Origin: SCGC-AG-212-J23 sp036406675
Lineage (GTDB): Bacteria > Pseudomonadota > Gammaproteobacteria > Burkholderiales > SG8-39
Assembly (NCBI GenBank): GCA_036406675.1
Contig: DASXAO010000075.1
Span: forward strand, 1-64,000
DNA length: 64,000 bases
Direction: 5' to 3'
Part shown: positions 7,276-15,908 of the stretch, piece by piece
Layout of the letters: every line of letters starts with the position of its first letter
Position numbering within the stretch: position 1 is the first letter of the stretch
The notes under the pieces: model-generated
The model's input: only the letters and a program-made list of their open reading frames with translations
Database searches by the model: none
Told to the model about the DNA's origin: nothing
Program-made: the position numbers and the translations under genes

Positions 7276-8640
7276 TTATGCCGGCGCGCGCAGCGCCGCC
7301 GCGAGCTCTCGCACGTCGGCGAGGCGCTCGAGACCGGCGACCAGCGCGATGATCCGCTTCACGGCCGGGTCGGGCAGGAAGCCCGCGGCGGCGGTGCGCA
7401 GCTTTTCCTCGATCTCCCCGCGCGTCAGCGGATCGGAGGGGTCGCCTTTCGGCGCCGCGCGCCGGTCGGAATGCACCGCCCCCTCGGTGGTCCTGATCTC
7501 GACCGCGGCGCCGGTTCCTTCCACCTTCGGGTCGATTTCGACCTTCACCTTGTCGCGTGCAAAGGCGCACACCGCCGGATCCTGGAAGCGGCGCGGCTCG
7601 AACTGGTCGAGCCAGCAGCGCCGGTCGTGCAGCACGATCGAGGTGACATACGGCGTGGAAAGAAGCGCTTTGAACTTGTCGTTCCAGGCGAGCGTGCCGT
7701 GCATGTCGTACACCGTTTTCGACAACCCCACCCGCACGCTCGCGACGCGATCGGGTTTTAATTCATGAGAATTGATTAATGCAAAAAGCGAGCTGATCAC
7801 CGTCTGGATCGAGCTCGCCGCCGGCCACAGGCGCAGCGCGATGGACTCGAGCTGCCAGCGCTCGCCGAGCTCCGCGGTCACGGCTTGCGGATTGCCGCCA
7901 TCGGAGTAGGCATTGAAGAGGCCGCCGTCCGCGTGGGCGAGTATTTCAGCCGACGACGGGAAGCCCTGCTCGGCGAGCAGGGCCGCGAGCAGGCCGGACA
8001 GCGCGCCGCGCGACTGGTGGAACTTGATCGTCGGCGTGCCCCAGTGCGCGAAGGTGCCGGCCGACTGGCTTCCGGCGAGACCGAATGCGTTGCGCTGCCG
8101 CTCGGCGTCGAGGCCGAGCAGCTTGCCGGCTGCCGCCGCGCCGCCGAAGGGGCCGATCACCCCGGGCGAGTGCCAGCCCCGGGCGCGAAACGCCGGGTAG
8201 TTCGTGCCGAGGCCGACGCGCACCGTGGTCTCGAGCCCGGCGGCGACGGCGCAAAGGAGTGCGCGGCCGCTCGCGCCGTTGCGCTCGGCGATCGCGAGCG
8301 CCGGCGGCACGACCTGCGGCGTCGTATGGCAGAGCGTCGGCCGGTGCACGTCGCACACCGTGACCGCGGTGATGAGATAACCGTTGAGCAGCGTCGCGCC
8401 GGCGAGCGAGAGCCGCTCGCCGCCGATCACGCTCGCTTCGCGCGAGTCTCCCAGCGCGGCCGCGAGGGCGCGGATCTGCTTCGATTCGTCGCCCTGCCGG
8501 CCGGCGATGGCGCTCGCGAGCGTGTCGAGCAGGATGTCCTTCACTCTCTCTACCACGCGCGGAGGAAGCGACTCGTAGGTGAGCCCGCCGACGAAACGCG
8601 CGAGCTCGGCGCTGGGAGCGGCGTTCGTCGGTCGATTCAT
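7276..8640 (-). CDS. MmgE/PrpD family protein
   Basis: A 454-residue member of the MmgE/PrpD superfamily, which contains 2-methylcitrate dehydratase, cis-aconitate decarboxylase and iminodisuccinate epimerase. Recognisable parts are the N-terminal helical segment (DILLDTLASAIAGRQ), GLAGSQSAGTFAHWGTPTIK near 190-210 and KFHQSRGALSGLLAALLAEQ. The ATG directly abuts the Bug stop codon, so the two are probably co-translated. With a binding protein ahead and a CoA-transferase/CitE pair divergent, a role in a branched di- or tricarboxylate route is likely. Methylcitrate dehydration itself is less likely because no PrpC or PrpB is present. Confidence 0.88.
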   Translation of the reverse strand: MNRPTNAAPSAELARFVGGLTYESLPPRVVERVKDILLDTLASAIAGRQGDESKQIRALAAALGDSREASVIGGERLSLAGATLLNGYLITAVTVCDVHRPTLCHTTPQVVPPALAIAERNGASGRALLCAVAAGLETTVRVGLGTNYPAFRARGWHSPGVIGPFGGAAAAGKLLGLDAERQRNAFGLAGSQSAGTFAHWGTPTIKFHQSRGALSGLLAALLAEQGFPSSAEILAHADGGLFNAYSDGGNPQAVTAELGERWQLESIALRLWPAASSIQTVISSLFALINSHELKPDRVASVRVGLSKTVYDMHGTLAWNDKFKALLSTPYVTSIVLHDRRCWLDQFEPRRFQDPAVCAFARDKVKVEIDPKVEGTGAAVEIRTTEGAVHSDRRAAPKGDPSDPLTRGEIEEKLRTAAAGFLPDPAVKRIIALVAGLERLADVRELAAALRAPA

Positions 8641-9606
8641 CTACTCGAGCTTTGCTCCCGAATCTTTCACGGCTTTGGCCCATTTGCCGAGCTCGGACTT
8701 CACCAGCGCGGTGAACTCTTCCGGCGTCGAGATCGCCGGCTCGGCGGCGAGGCCGATCAGCCGCTCGCGCATGTCGGGCATGGCGTAGATCTTCGCTACC
8801 GCGGCGTGGATCTTGTCGACGATCGGCTTCGGAATGCCCGCCGGTCCGACGAGCCCGTTCCAGCCGACCGCGATGTAGCCGGGGAGCGCCGCCTCGTTCA
8901 GCGTCGGCACGTCCGGCAGCGCGCTTACGCGCTCGGCGCTGGTGACGGCGATGGCACGCGCCTGCTTGTTCTTGACGAGCGGCACCGCGGCCGGGGCGGT
9001 AGCGAAGGTGACCGCCACTTCGCCGCTGACCAGCGCAAGAAGCTGCGGCCCGGCACCCTTGTACGGGACGTGCAGAAGGTCGACCCCGGCCATGCTCTTG
9101 AACATCTCCGCGGTGAGGTGCGGCTGCGAGCCGCTGCCCGCGGAGCTGTACTGCAGGGCGCCGGGCTTGCCCTTGGCGAGCGCGATCAACTCCTGCGCGG
9201 TCGTGGCGGGCACCGACGGATGGACGATCAGCAGCGTCGGCAGGTTGACGAGGTTGGTGATGAGGGTGAAGTCCTTGAGCGGATCGAACGGCAGGTTCGG
9301 ATAGATCGCCGGATTGATGGCGTGCGTGCCGACCGTGTTGATGAGCAGCGTGTGCGGGTCGCCTTTCTGCTTCGCGACGAACTCGCAGGCGACGTTGCCG
9401 GCCGCGCCGGGGCGGTTCTCCGCGATGACCGGTTGTCCCCATTCCTCGGCGAGCTTCTGCGCGAGGGTGCGCGCCAGGATGTCCGAGGTGCCGCCCGGCG
9501 GAAAGGGGATCACGATGCGCACCGTGCGCGTCGGATAGGCCTGCGACCAGGCTGCGCCGTGCAGGCACAGGATCGCGAGCAGCGCAGCGCGGGCGAAGGA
9601 CCGCAT
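8641..9606 (-). CDS. Bug/TctC-family periplasmic binding protein
   Basis: A 321-residue secreted solute receptor. A signal peptide ends near AAWSQA, then YPTRTVRIVIPFPPGGTSDI and NRPGAAGNVACEFVAK give the family's substrate-loop signature; HVPYKGAGPQLLALVSGEV and LPDVPTLNEAALPGY are further hallmarks. Bug proteins bind carboxylates or amides for tripartite tricarboxylate transporters, but many are orphans, as here. Start chosen at 9606 because it gives a clean signal peptide; earlier in-frame starts at 9624 and 9633 would run to or past the divergent CoA-transferase gene. It heads the operon with MmgE/PrpD, suggesting it binds that enzyme's substrate or precursor. Confidence 0.9.
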   Translation of the reverse strand: MRSFARAALLAILCLHGAAWSQAYPTRTVRIVIPFPPGGTSDILARTLAQKLAEEWGQPVIAENRPGAAGNVACEFVAKQKGDPHTLLINTVGTHAINPAIYPNLPFDPLKDFTLITNLVNLPTLLIVHPSVPATTAQELIALAKGKPGALQYSSAGSGSQPHLTAEMFKSMAGVDLLHVPYKGAGPQLLALVSGEVAVTFATAPAAVPLVKNKQARAIAVTSAERVSALPDVPTLNEAALPGYIAVGWNGLVGPAGIPKPIVDKIHAAVAKIYAMPDMRERLIGLAAEPAISTPEEFTALVKSELGKWAKAVKDSGAKLE

Positions 9607-9631
9607 CCCGGTTTCGTTTAGCATTGGCCGC

Positions 9632-10870
9632 ATGGTGGTGAAACAGCGCGATTATGCGCCCAGCGCGCCGGGCGCCCTGGACGGCGTTCGTGTGCTCGAC
9701 CTCTCGCGCCTGTTTGCAGGCAACCTGCTGACCCAGATCCTAGGCGACTTCGGCGCCGAGGTCATCAAGGTCGAGCCGCCCGCCGGCGACACGCTGCGCG
9801 CCTGGCGGACGAACGGCATCTCCATTCACTGGAAGGCCTACGCGCGCAACAAGAAGAGCCTGTGCCTCGAGCTGCGCAAGCCGCGCGCCCGCGAGCTGCT
9901 GCTCGACCTCGTGCCGGACGCCGCCCTCTTTGTGGAGAGCTTCAGGCCGGGGACGCTCGAGGCGATGGGCCTCGGGCCCGACATTCTCATGGAAAGAAAC
10001 GCGCGGCTGGTCGTCGTGCGCATCTCCGGCTGGGGACAGGACGGGCCGTACCGCCGCCGGCCGGGTTTCGGCTCGCTGGTGGAGGGGATGTCCGGGTTCG
10101 CCGCGATCAACGGCTTCGCCGACCGCGAGCCGGTGCTGCCGCCGATGTATCTCGCCGACGCGGTCGCCGGCCTCTACGGCGCCTCGGCGGCGATGATCGC
10201 GCTGCGCGAGGTGGAGAAGAACCGGGGGCGCGGCCAGGTGATCGATCTGGCGCTCCTCGACCCGCTGTTCGCCATTCTCGGCCCGCAGGCGGCCCATTAT
10301 CGACTCACCGGCAAGGTGAAGCCCCGCAGCGGCAGCCGCTCGACCAATACCGCGCCGCGCAACGTCTACCGCTGCAAGGACGGGCGTTTCGTCGCGCTTT
10401 CCGCGTCGACTCAGAAGATGGCCGAGCGCACGTTTCGCGCGATCGGGCGCGGCGACCTCGTGGCCGATCCGCGCTACCGCACCAATGCCCAGCGCGTCGA
10501 GCACGCCGCCGAGCTCGACGCGATCATCGGCGCGTTCATCGCCGAGCGCACCCAGGCCGAGAACGTGGCTTTCTTCGAGCAGGCCGAGGTCACCATCGGG
10601 CCGATCTACGACACCGCGCAGATCCTGGAGGACCCTCACTTCATCGAGCGCGAGCTCCTCGCCGACTACCCCGACGACGAGATGGGTGCGTTCCCGATGC
10701 AGCACGTCGCGCCGCGCCTTTCCGGCACTCCGGGCTCGATGCGCGCGCCGGCGCCGAAGCTCGGCGAGCACAACCGCGAGCTGCTCGGCCTCGGCCAGGA
10801 CGCATACGCCGAGCTCGTGCGGGGCGGCGTCGTAGCGGAAGGAGAAGCGAAGCCCGGGGAGGAAGAATGA
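9632..10870 (+). CDS. CaiB/BaiF-type (family III) CoA-transferase
   Basis: A 412-residue class III CoA-transferase. The N-terminus (GVRVLDLSRLFAGNLLTQIL, then GDFGAEVIKVEPP) is typical, and the active-site aspartate is likely D176 in MYLADAVAGLYGA. It should move CoA between an acyl-CoA and a free carboxylate. It overlaps the CitE-like lyase gene by ATGA, so the pair probably activates a hydroxy-acid and then cleaves its CoA ester, as in succinyl-CoA:malate or citramalate transferase plus lyase systems. No strong ribosome site is visible at ATG 9632. Confidence 0.9.
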   Translation: MVVKQRDYAPSAPGALDGVRVLDLSRLFAGNLLTQILGDFGAEVIKVEPPAGDTLRAWRTNGISIHWKAYARNKKSLCLELRKPRARELLLDLVPDAALFVESFRPGTLEAMGLGPDILMERNARLVVVRISGWGQDGPYRRRPGFGSLVEGMSGFAAINGFADREPVLPPMYLADAVAGLYGASAAMIALREVEKNRGRGQVIDLALLDPLFAILGPQAAHYRLTGKVKPRSGSRSTNTAPRNVYRCKDGRFVALSASTQKMAERTFRAIGRGDLVADPRYRTNAQRVEHAAELDAIIGAFIAERTQAENVAFFEQAEVTIGPIYDTAQILEDPHFIERELLADYPDDEMGAFPMQHVAPRLSGTPGSMRAPAPKLGEHNRELLGLGQDAYAELVRGGVVAEGEAKPGEEE

Positions 10871-11760
10871 AAGAATTGCCGGTATGGCGCTCGCTCCTCT
10901 ACGTGCCGGTCAACGTGGAGAAGTACGTCGCGAAGGCCCACACGCGCGGCGCCGACTGCATCCAGCTCGACCTCGAGGACAGCGTCCCCGCGTCCGAGAA
11001 GGCGCGCGCCCGCACGCTGGTGGCGGATGCGGCCGGACGCGTGCGCCGCGGGGGCGCGGACGTGGTGGTGCGCATCAACAGTCCGCTCGAGAAAGCGCTC
11101 CAGGATCTGGATGGCTGCATTTGCGCCGACGTCGACGGCATCGCGATCACCAAGACCGAAAACGCGTCGTACGTGCAAAGGATCGACGACGCGATCTCGC
11201 GGCTGGAGGCGAAGCGCGGCCTGCCCGAGCGGCACACCCGGCTGATCGCGATGGTGGAGACCCCGGCCGCGTTCTTCGACATGCCGTCCATCGCCCGCGC
11301 CAGCGCGCGCCTCGCGGCGATGAACATCGGAGGCGAGGACTTCGCGCTCGCCGCCGGCATGGAGCCCACGGAGGAAACGCTCCTCATGCCGAAGCAGCAG
11401 ATGATCTTCGCCGCGCGCTCGGCCGGCCTGATGCCGCTCGGCTTCATCGCGAGCGTGGCGGGCTTCGGCGACTGGGAAGCGTTCCGCCGGATGGTGCGGC
11501 GCTCGCGCCAGTTCGGCTTCATGGGCGCGGGCTGCATCCATCCGGGGCAGGTGCCGATCGTCAACCAGGAGTATTCGCCCTCCGCCGAAGAACTCCGACT
11601 CGCAGAGAAAATAGTGATCGAGAACGCCAAGGCGGAGGCGGCCGGCCGCGCGTCGTTTGCCATCGACGGCAAGATGATCGACGTCCCGGTCGTCGAGCGG
11701 GCGCGCCGCCTGATCGAGCGCGCCGCGGCCGTCGCGGCGCGCGAGGCGCGAAAGCGCTAG
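10867..11760 (+). CDS. CitE-like HpcH/HpaI aldolase/lyase
   Basis: A 297-residue TIM-barrel lyase of the CitE/malyl-CoA lyase type. Key segments: RSLLYVPVNVEKYVAKA, DCIQLDLEDSVPASEKARAR (metal- and CoA-site region), VVVRINSP, MVETPAAFFD, MNIGGEDFALAAGME and GFMGAGCIHPGQVPIVN. Relatives cleave citramalyl-CoA, malyl-CoA or 3-hydroxy-3-methylglutaryl-type esters. The start is supported by GGGGAGGAAGA and an ATGA overlap with the CoA-transferase. The actual ester cannot be read from sequence; citramalyl-CoA to acetyl-CoA and pyruvate is one candidate. Confidence 0.88.
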   Translation: MKELPVWRSLLYVPVNVEKYVAKAHTRGADCIQLDLEDSVPASEKARARTLVADAAGRVRRGGADVVVRINSPLEKALQDLDGCICADVDGIAITKTENASYVQRIDDAISRLEAKRGLPERHTRLIAMVETPAAFFDMPSIARASARLAAMNIGGEDFALAAGMEPTEETLLMPKQQMIFAARSAGLMPLGFIASVAGFGDWEAFRRMVRRSRQFGFMGAGCIHPGQVPIVNQEYSPSAEELRLAEKIVIENAKAEAAGRASFAIDGKMIDVPVVERARRLIERAAAVAAREARKR

Positions 11761-11764
11761 CAGG

Positions 11765-11805
11765 ACGTGAGTTACGTCGACCGAGTTAGGTCGACAACGT
11801 GAGTT
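11765..11805. repeat. Short nested direct repeats at convergent gene ends
   Basis: ACGTGAGTT occurs at 11765-11773 and 11797-11805, flanking two GTCGAC hexamers at 11776-11781 and 11790-11795. The block straddles the stop codon of the minus-strand gene. No U-rich tail is present, so it is not a classical terminator. Confidence 0.5.
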
Positions 11806-12541
11806 CCAGCGCGACGCTGCGGCAGTCCATTTCGTATTCGAGCTCGACCACCGGCGGCCGGCAGTAGTGCCACGTGAGGCCCGCGTTGGCCGCCCCGCGG
11901 CGCACGATCTCGTCGGCCAGGAACGGGTGCAGGTCGTGAACCGTATAGACCTGAGTCGCGTTGGTATCGGCCCAGGTAAAGCCCAGCGCAGCGAGGCGAG
12001 CTTCCATGATGTCGAGAACGAAGCTGGCCTTCTCGCGCAAGCCCGCCGGCGTGACGTCGCCGCGGCGGACGATGAAATCGCGGTAGTTCGACTTGCGTTC
12101 CGGCGCCTCGCCGCTGCCGGCGACGACGAAGCTGGCGTCATTCCCGCGAGAGGTTTCCGTGTAGGAAAAGGCGTACAGCGACGGCTCTTTTGGCGGATTC
12201 AAGGCGGGGCAGACGTTGCTGCGCGCCACCGGGTTCACGTTCCCGTCGTAGATGCCCCAGTCTTTCAGCTTTGCGGCGTAGATTTCGTTGAATTCTCGGA
12301 AGCCCGTCTCGGTGAAAGGCGCCGGCGAGCGCAGCTCGCAAGCGCAGAATGCGCTGATCGGGCGGCCCGCGGAGCGGATCGTATGCTCCGCGAGGTGAAA
12401 GCCTTCGGCGAGCGGCAGGGCTCGAGCGAGTCGCACCCGCACGATGCGGTAACCAGGCTCGGCGACGACGCCGCCCGAATACTGGAACACGGCGTTGATG
12501 AAGCGGTAGCCGCCTGCGGCGAAGACACGGACGTCGGTCAC
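11786..12541 (-). CDS. CnbZ-like (2-amino-5-chloromuconate deaminase family) protein
   Basis: A 251-residue protein. The segments VFQYSGGVVAEPGYRIVRVR, AFCACELRSPAPFTETGFREF and NEIYAAKLKDWGIYDGN match, from memory, proteins annotated as the 2-amino-5-chloromuconate deaminase CnbZ family, Rid-like imine/enamine deaminases in nitroaromatic breakdown; the assignment is unverified. It begins with GTG at 12541 and is divergent from a Rid-family gene only 41 bases away, which supports a link to enamine/imine chemistry. There are no chlorobenzoate genes nearby, so the natural substrate is probably another 2-aminomuconate or related enamine. Confidence 0.62.
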   Translation of the reverse strand: MTDVRVFAAGGYRFINAVFQYSGGVVAEPGYRIVRVRLARALPLAEGFHLAEHTIRSAGRPISAFCACELRSPAPFTETGFREFNEIYAAKLKDWGIYDGNVNPVARSNVCPALNPPKEPSLYAFSYTETSRGNDASFVVAGSGEAPERKSNYRDFIVRRGDVTPAGLREKASFVLDIMEARLAALGFTWADTNATQVYTVHDLHPFLADEIVRRGAANAGLTWHYCRPPVVELEYEMDCRSVALELTLST

Positions 12542-12582
12542 TCCAATACCATACCTGCTTCTCGATAGCGGAGGGGAACGCG

Positions 12583-12969
12583 ATGAAGCAGGAATTCGTC
12601 GTAGACGGCCTGGCGCCGCCGATCAGCCACTACTGCGACGCGGTGCGCTTCGGAGACCTTCTTTTCATCTCCGGGATACCGCCCACCGGCCCCGACGGCA
12701 AGGTGGTGGGCGGGGCCGATGTCGCGGCTCAGACGCGCCAGGTGTTCCGCAACATGAAGCTCGTGCTCGACGCTGCCGGGGCGAGCTGCGCCGACATCCT
12801 CAAGGTCACGGTCTATCTTCTCGACGTGAACGACCGCGCCAGGATCAATCCCGTGCGCCAGGAGTTCTTTGGCGCCGCGCGCCCCGCGAGCACGCTGATC
12901 GGCGTGAAGGAGCTCGCGATTCCCGGAATGAAGGTGGAGATCGAAGCCGTCGTCGGCCTCAAGCGCTAG
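12583..12969 (+). CDS. Rid-family (YjgF/YER057c/UK114) protein
   Basis: A 128-residue trimer-type Rid protein with FGDLLFISGIPPTGPDGKVV, a QTRQVFRNMKLVLDAAGAS helix, DILKVTVYLLD, and C-terminal VEIEAVVGLKR. True RidA enamine deaminases carry an arginine in the P-A-R-S motif. Here the equivalent reads RPASTLIGV, so that arginine is replaced by serine and the protein belongs to a Rid subgroup without canonical imine-hydrolysing activity. The function is therefore open. Divergent from the CnbZ-like gene; its 3' end overlaps the YcaQ-like gene by 11 bases. Confidence 0.88.
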   Translation: MKQEFVVDGLAPPISHYCDAVRFGDLLFISGIPPTGPDGKVVGGADVAAQTRQVFRNMKLVLDAAGASCADILKVTVYLLDVNDRARINPVRQEFFGAARPASTLIGVKELAIPGMKVEIEAVVGLKR

Positions 12970-14122
12970 CAGTCGAAAGGCCATTGATCCCGCTCCCCGC
13001 TTCGGCGAGCTGAAAGCGCTCGAAGCGGTGCAGCGCGTCCTCGATGCGGCGTTTTCTCTCGCGCCGCGCGGCCTTGGCGATCCAGGTCCACTGCCGGATC
13101 AGGAGCCGGCGAGCGATGCGGTCGGTCTTCAGGTCGAGCACCGCGGCCACCTCGTCGCCGATGACGACCGGCTGCGCAAAGTACCCGAACCTGCGCTTTT
13201 CCTTGGGCAGGTACGCCTCGAACCGGTGCTCGTAGCCGAAGAAGAGCTGCTGGCGCCGGCGCTGGTGGATGAGCGGATCGAACGGGGAGAGGATATGCAC
13301 CATGTCGCCCTCCGGGAAAGCCGTCTCGAGGGAGGCCGGCCGCACCCAGTGCGGGATGCCCTGCACGCTCACCGCGACGAGCTCGCCGCGCCGCACTTTG
13401 CGCTCGATCAAGCGCCGGATCGCGGGTTTGCGCGCCGCGTCGAGGTAGCAAACCGAATCGAGGCTCACTACCGCCTGCGCCCGGAGAGCGCGCTCGAGCA
13501 GGTAGCCCAGGACCTCGGCTTCCGAGGCGGCGACCGGCGGCCGCTCCCAGCCGAAGTGCCGGCGCATGAGCTCGTAGGTCTTCAGCATGCCGCTGCGCTG
13601 GCTCACCGTGACCTGGCCGCGATAGAACGCGAGCTGCAGCGCGCGCTTCGAGGGCTTGCGGCTCGCCCAGGCGTGGTCTTTCTCGACCAGGATGTCGTCG
13701 TCCATATCCCGGATGGTGAGCGGGCCGTCCTCGCGAATGCGCCCGAGCACCTTGCGCAGGTCCGCGTCCTTGACCACGCCGAACCATGCGCTGCGCGCTT
13801 GCCACTCGCGCCGCATCGCGCGCAGGAAGAACCGCAGGTCGCGCGTCGGCACGTACGACAGAGCGTGCGTCCAGTACTCGAAGACCGTCTTGTCGATGCT
13901 CTGCGCCTGCAGCAGGTGCTCGCGCCGGTACGCCGGGATGCGGGTGTAGAGGATCTGGTGGTGGCAGCGCTCGACCACGTTGATGGTGTCGATCTGGACG
14001 TAGCCCAGGTGCTCCACGGCGAGGCGCGTCGCCTGCGGACCGTCGCCGAACGGCGCCGTTTCGTCCAGGCGCTGCGCGTGGAGCCAGAGGCGACGCGCTT
14101 GCTGTACGTCCAGGGTGTTCAA
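12959..14122 (-). CDS. ycaQ: YcaQ/AlkX-type interstrand-crosslink DNA glycosylase
   Basis: A 387-residue protein of the HTH_42/AlkZ superfamily, winged-helix DNA glycosylases that unhook interstrand crosslinks and remove bulky N7 adducts. The N-terminal segment DVQQARRLWLHAQRL and the catalytic Q-hydrophobic-D motif (Q43-I44-D45 in YVQIDTINVV) match the YcaQ branch; AlkZ has Q-x-Q. Further conserved parts are VFEYWTHALSYVPTRD, SPFDPLIHQRRRQQLFFGYE and the C-terminal PVVIGDEVAAVLDLK. It is convergent with the Rid gene. A housekeeping repair role is likely. Confidence 0.87.
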   Translation of the reverse strand: MNTLDVQQARRLWLHAQRLDETAPFGDGPQATRLAVEHLGYVQIDTINVVERCHHQILYTRIPAYRREHLLQAQSIDKTVFEYWTHALSYVPTRDLRFFLRAMRREWQARSAWFGVVKDADLRKVLGRIREDGPLTIRDMDDDILVEKDHAWASRKPSKRALQLAFYRGQVTVSQRSGMLKTYELMRRHFGWERPPVAASEAEVLGYLLERALRAQAVVSLDSVCYLDAARKPAIRRLIERKVRRGELVAVSVQGIPHWVRPASLETAFPEGDMVHILSPFDPLIHQRRRQQLFFGYEHRFEAYLPKEKRRFGYFAQPVVIGDEVAAVLDLKTDRIARRLLIRQWTWIAKAARRERKRRIEDALHRFERFQLAEAGSGINGLSTASA

Positions 14123-14193
14123 ATTTCAATCGTCACTTGGACTGGGGCAGAGTGAAACCCGCCCGCCACCCACGGTCAAGACAATGCACGGCC

Positions 14194-14718
14194 ATGAAGA
14201 GCATAGGGCTTCTTCTCGTCACCGTCGGCTTCCTGGCCTTCGGGCGCGTGGCCGCGGCCCAGCCGCAGTCGGAGCTCGTGGTTTCGCTCGCCCGCGGCGC
14301 TGAAAACGCCGACATCGACGTCCTGCGGCTCGCCTACCGCCGCGACCTCGGGACCGAGGCGCATTGGTGGGCCCCGACGCTGGTCGAGCTCGGCGGCGGG
14401 ATCTGGCGCGTGCCGGACCTGGCGGGGACCACCCAGCGCTTCGACCTGCATGCGACCCCGGTATGGCGCGCCGACTTTGCGCGCACCTACGTCGAGGGCG
14501 GCATCGGCTTGTACATGCTTTCGCACACCATCAACAACGACGTGACGCACATGTCGACGTCGTTCGAATTCGGCTCGCACGTGGGCGCCGGCCTGCGCAT
14601 CGGGGAGCGGCGGGAGACCAGGCTGGGCATCGCCCTCCAGCATCTCTCGAACGCCGGCATCAAGGAGCCCAACAGCGGGGTCAATTTCCTGGTCGTGGCC
14701 GCGAGCTTCCCGCTCTAA
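14194..14718 (+). CDS. pagL: PagL-like lipid A 3-O-deacylase
   Basis: A 174-residue outer-membrane barrel of the acyloxyacyl-hydrolase/PagL family. A signal peptide ends around VAAAQ. The barrel strands end in the catalytic segment LQHLSNAGIKEPNSGVNF with the His-Ser pair at 150 and 152, as in PagL. Such enzymes remove the 3-O acyl chain of lipid A. The ATG at 14194 is chosen because it begins directly at the signal peptide; an ATG at 14137 would add an arginine-rich leader. The next genes make a lipid-trafficking ABC system, so the neighbourhood concerns the outer membrane. Confidence 0.82.
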   Translation: MKSIGLLLVTVGFLAFGRVAAAQPQSELVVSLARGAENADIDVLRLAYRRDLGTEAHWWAPTLVELGGGIWRVPDLAGTTQRFDLHATPVWRADFARTYVEGGIGLYMLSHTINNDVTHMSTSFEFGSHVGAGLRIGERRETRLGIALQHLSNAGIKEPNSGVNFLVVAASFPL

Positions 14719-14777
14719 GCGCAAACCTTCGCCCACGGGGCGGTTTCGCGCACCGGTTTCGCGCACAATGGCGAGCA

Positions 14778-15908
14778 GTGGACCAGAGCGCCGAGCGTTT
14801 CATCGAGCACCGGGTCGAAGGCGGCGCGACCGTGCTCTACCTCACCGGGGCGTGGCGGCTCGCGCACCTGGAGGCGATCGCGCGCGCGCTCGCCGGGCTC
14901 GGGCTGAGCCTGAAGGAGCGCTACGTGGTCGACGGCAGCCGGCTGCGCGAGCTCGATACCGCGGCCGGCTTCGCGCTGTTTCGCAGCCTGGCGAACCTCG
15001 GCTGCACCGAGGCCATGGTGAGCACGCGCGGCTTCGACGCACGCCACCGCAGGCTCCTCGCGCTGGTGCAAGAGCGCATGCAGTGCCCGCCGGCCGAGGG
15101 CCACTCCGGGCACCTCGGTTTCGTGCCGCGCGTCGGCGCGGCGGCGGTCGCGCTCGCGGGGCTGTTGCGCACCCACAACGCGTTCCTCGGCGCGGTCGTG
15201 CTCGAGGCGCTTACGCTGGTGCGCTTTCCCAGGCGCTTTCGCCTCCGCGAGACCGTGTCGCAGTTCGAGTCGGTGGGCTTCGACGCGGTGCCGATCGTCG
15301 CGCTGGTCAATTTCCTCATCGGCGTCGTGTTTGCGTATCTTCTCGGCGTGCAGGCACGACGCTACGGGGCCAACATCTTCGTCGTCGACGGGGTGGGCCT
15401 CGCGATGTGCCGCGAGCTCGCGCCGCTTCTCGCCGCGATCATCGTGGCCGGGCGCTCTGGCGCCGCGTTTACCGCGCAGCTCGGCACCATGAAGGTGCAG
15501 GAGGAGGTCGACGCGATCAGCACGCTCGGGCTTTCGCCGATCCAGGTGCTGGTGATTCCGCGCCTTGCCGCCATCGTGGTGGCGCTGCCGCTCCTCGCCT
15601 TCGTGGGCGACGTCGCGGGTATCGGCGGCGGCATGGTGGTGGCGGGGCTCCAGCTCGGCATCTCGCCCGCCGCCTTCCTCGAGCGCCTGCACGCGACGCT
15701 GCCGGAAAACTACCTCCTCATCGGCCTCGCCAAGACTCCCGTGTTTGCCGCGTTCATCGCGCTGATCGCCTGCCGCATGGGCCTCCTGGTCGCGCGCGAT
15801 GCGCGCAGCGTCGGCATCAACACCACGTCCACGGTGGTGCAGAGCATCGTCTGGGTGATCGTGCTCGACGCGGTATTCGCCGTGCTGTTCCAGTACCTCG
15901 GGATCTGA
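14778..15908 (+). CDS. MlaE-family lipid ABC permease with N-terminal STAS-like domain
   Basis: A 376-residue protein. About 110 residues at the front look like an STAS/MlaB domain (VLYLTGAWRLAHLEAIARAL, then YVVDGSRLRELDTAAGFALF). The rest is a MlaE-type permease with RLRETVSQFESVGFDAVPIV, ELAPLLAAIIVAGRSGAAFT and GTMKVQEEVDAISTLG. MlaB is a separate protein in E. coli; here the domain is fused. The likely start is GTG at 14778; no strong ribosome site is seen. It is followed with overlap by the ATPase, MCE protein and lipoprotein genes. The system should move phospholipids between the membranes. Confidence 0.88.
   Translation: MDQSAERFIEHRVEGGATVLYLTGAWRLAHLEAIARALAGLGLSLKERYVVDGSRLRELDTAAGFALFRSLANLGCTEAMVSTRGFDARHRRLLALVQERMQCPPAEGHSGHLGFVPRVGAAAVALAGLLRTHNAFLGAVVLEALTLVRFPRRFRLRETVSQFESVGFDAVPIVALVNFLIGVVFAYLLGVQARRYGANIFVVDGVGLAMCRELAPLLAAIIVAGRSGAAFTAQLGTMKVQEEVDAISTLGLSPIQVLVIPRLAAIVVALPLLAFVGDVAGIGGGMVVAGLQLGISPAAFLERLHATLPENYLLIGLAKTPVFAAFIALIACRMGLLVARDARSVGINTTSTVVQSIVWVIVLDAVFAVLFQYLGI

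Noticed and set aside
7885..9621. A 578-residue plus-strand frame opposite MmgE/PrpD and Bug
   Set aside because: It is composed of Arg/Ala-rich antisense sequence of two well-supported genes and has no recognisable motif. GC-rich codon use keeps the antisense frame open.
12583..12969. Calling the Rid protein RidA
   Set aside because: The catalytic arginine motif is not conserved (PAST), so only the superfamily is claimed.
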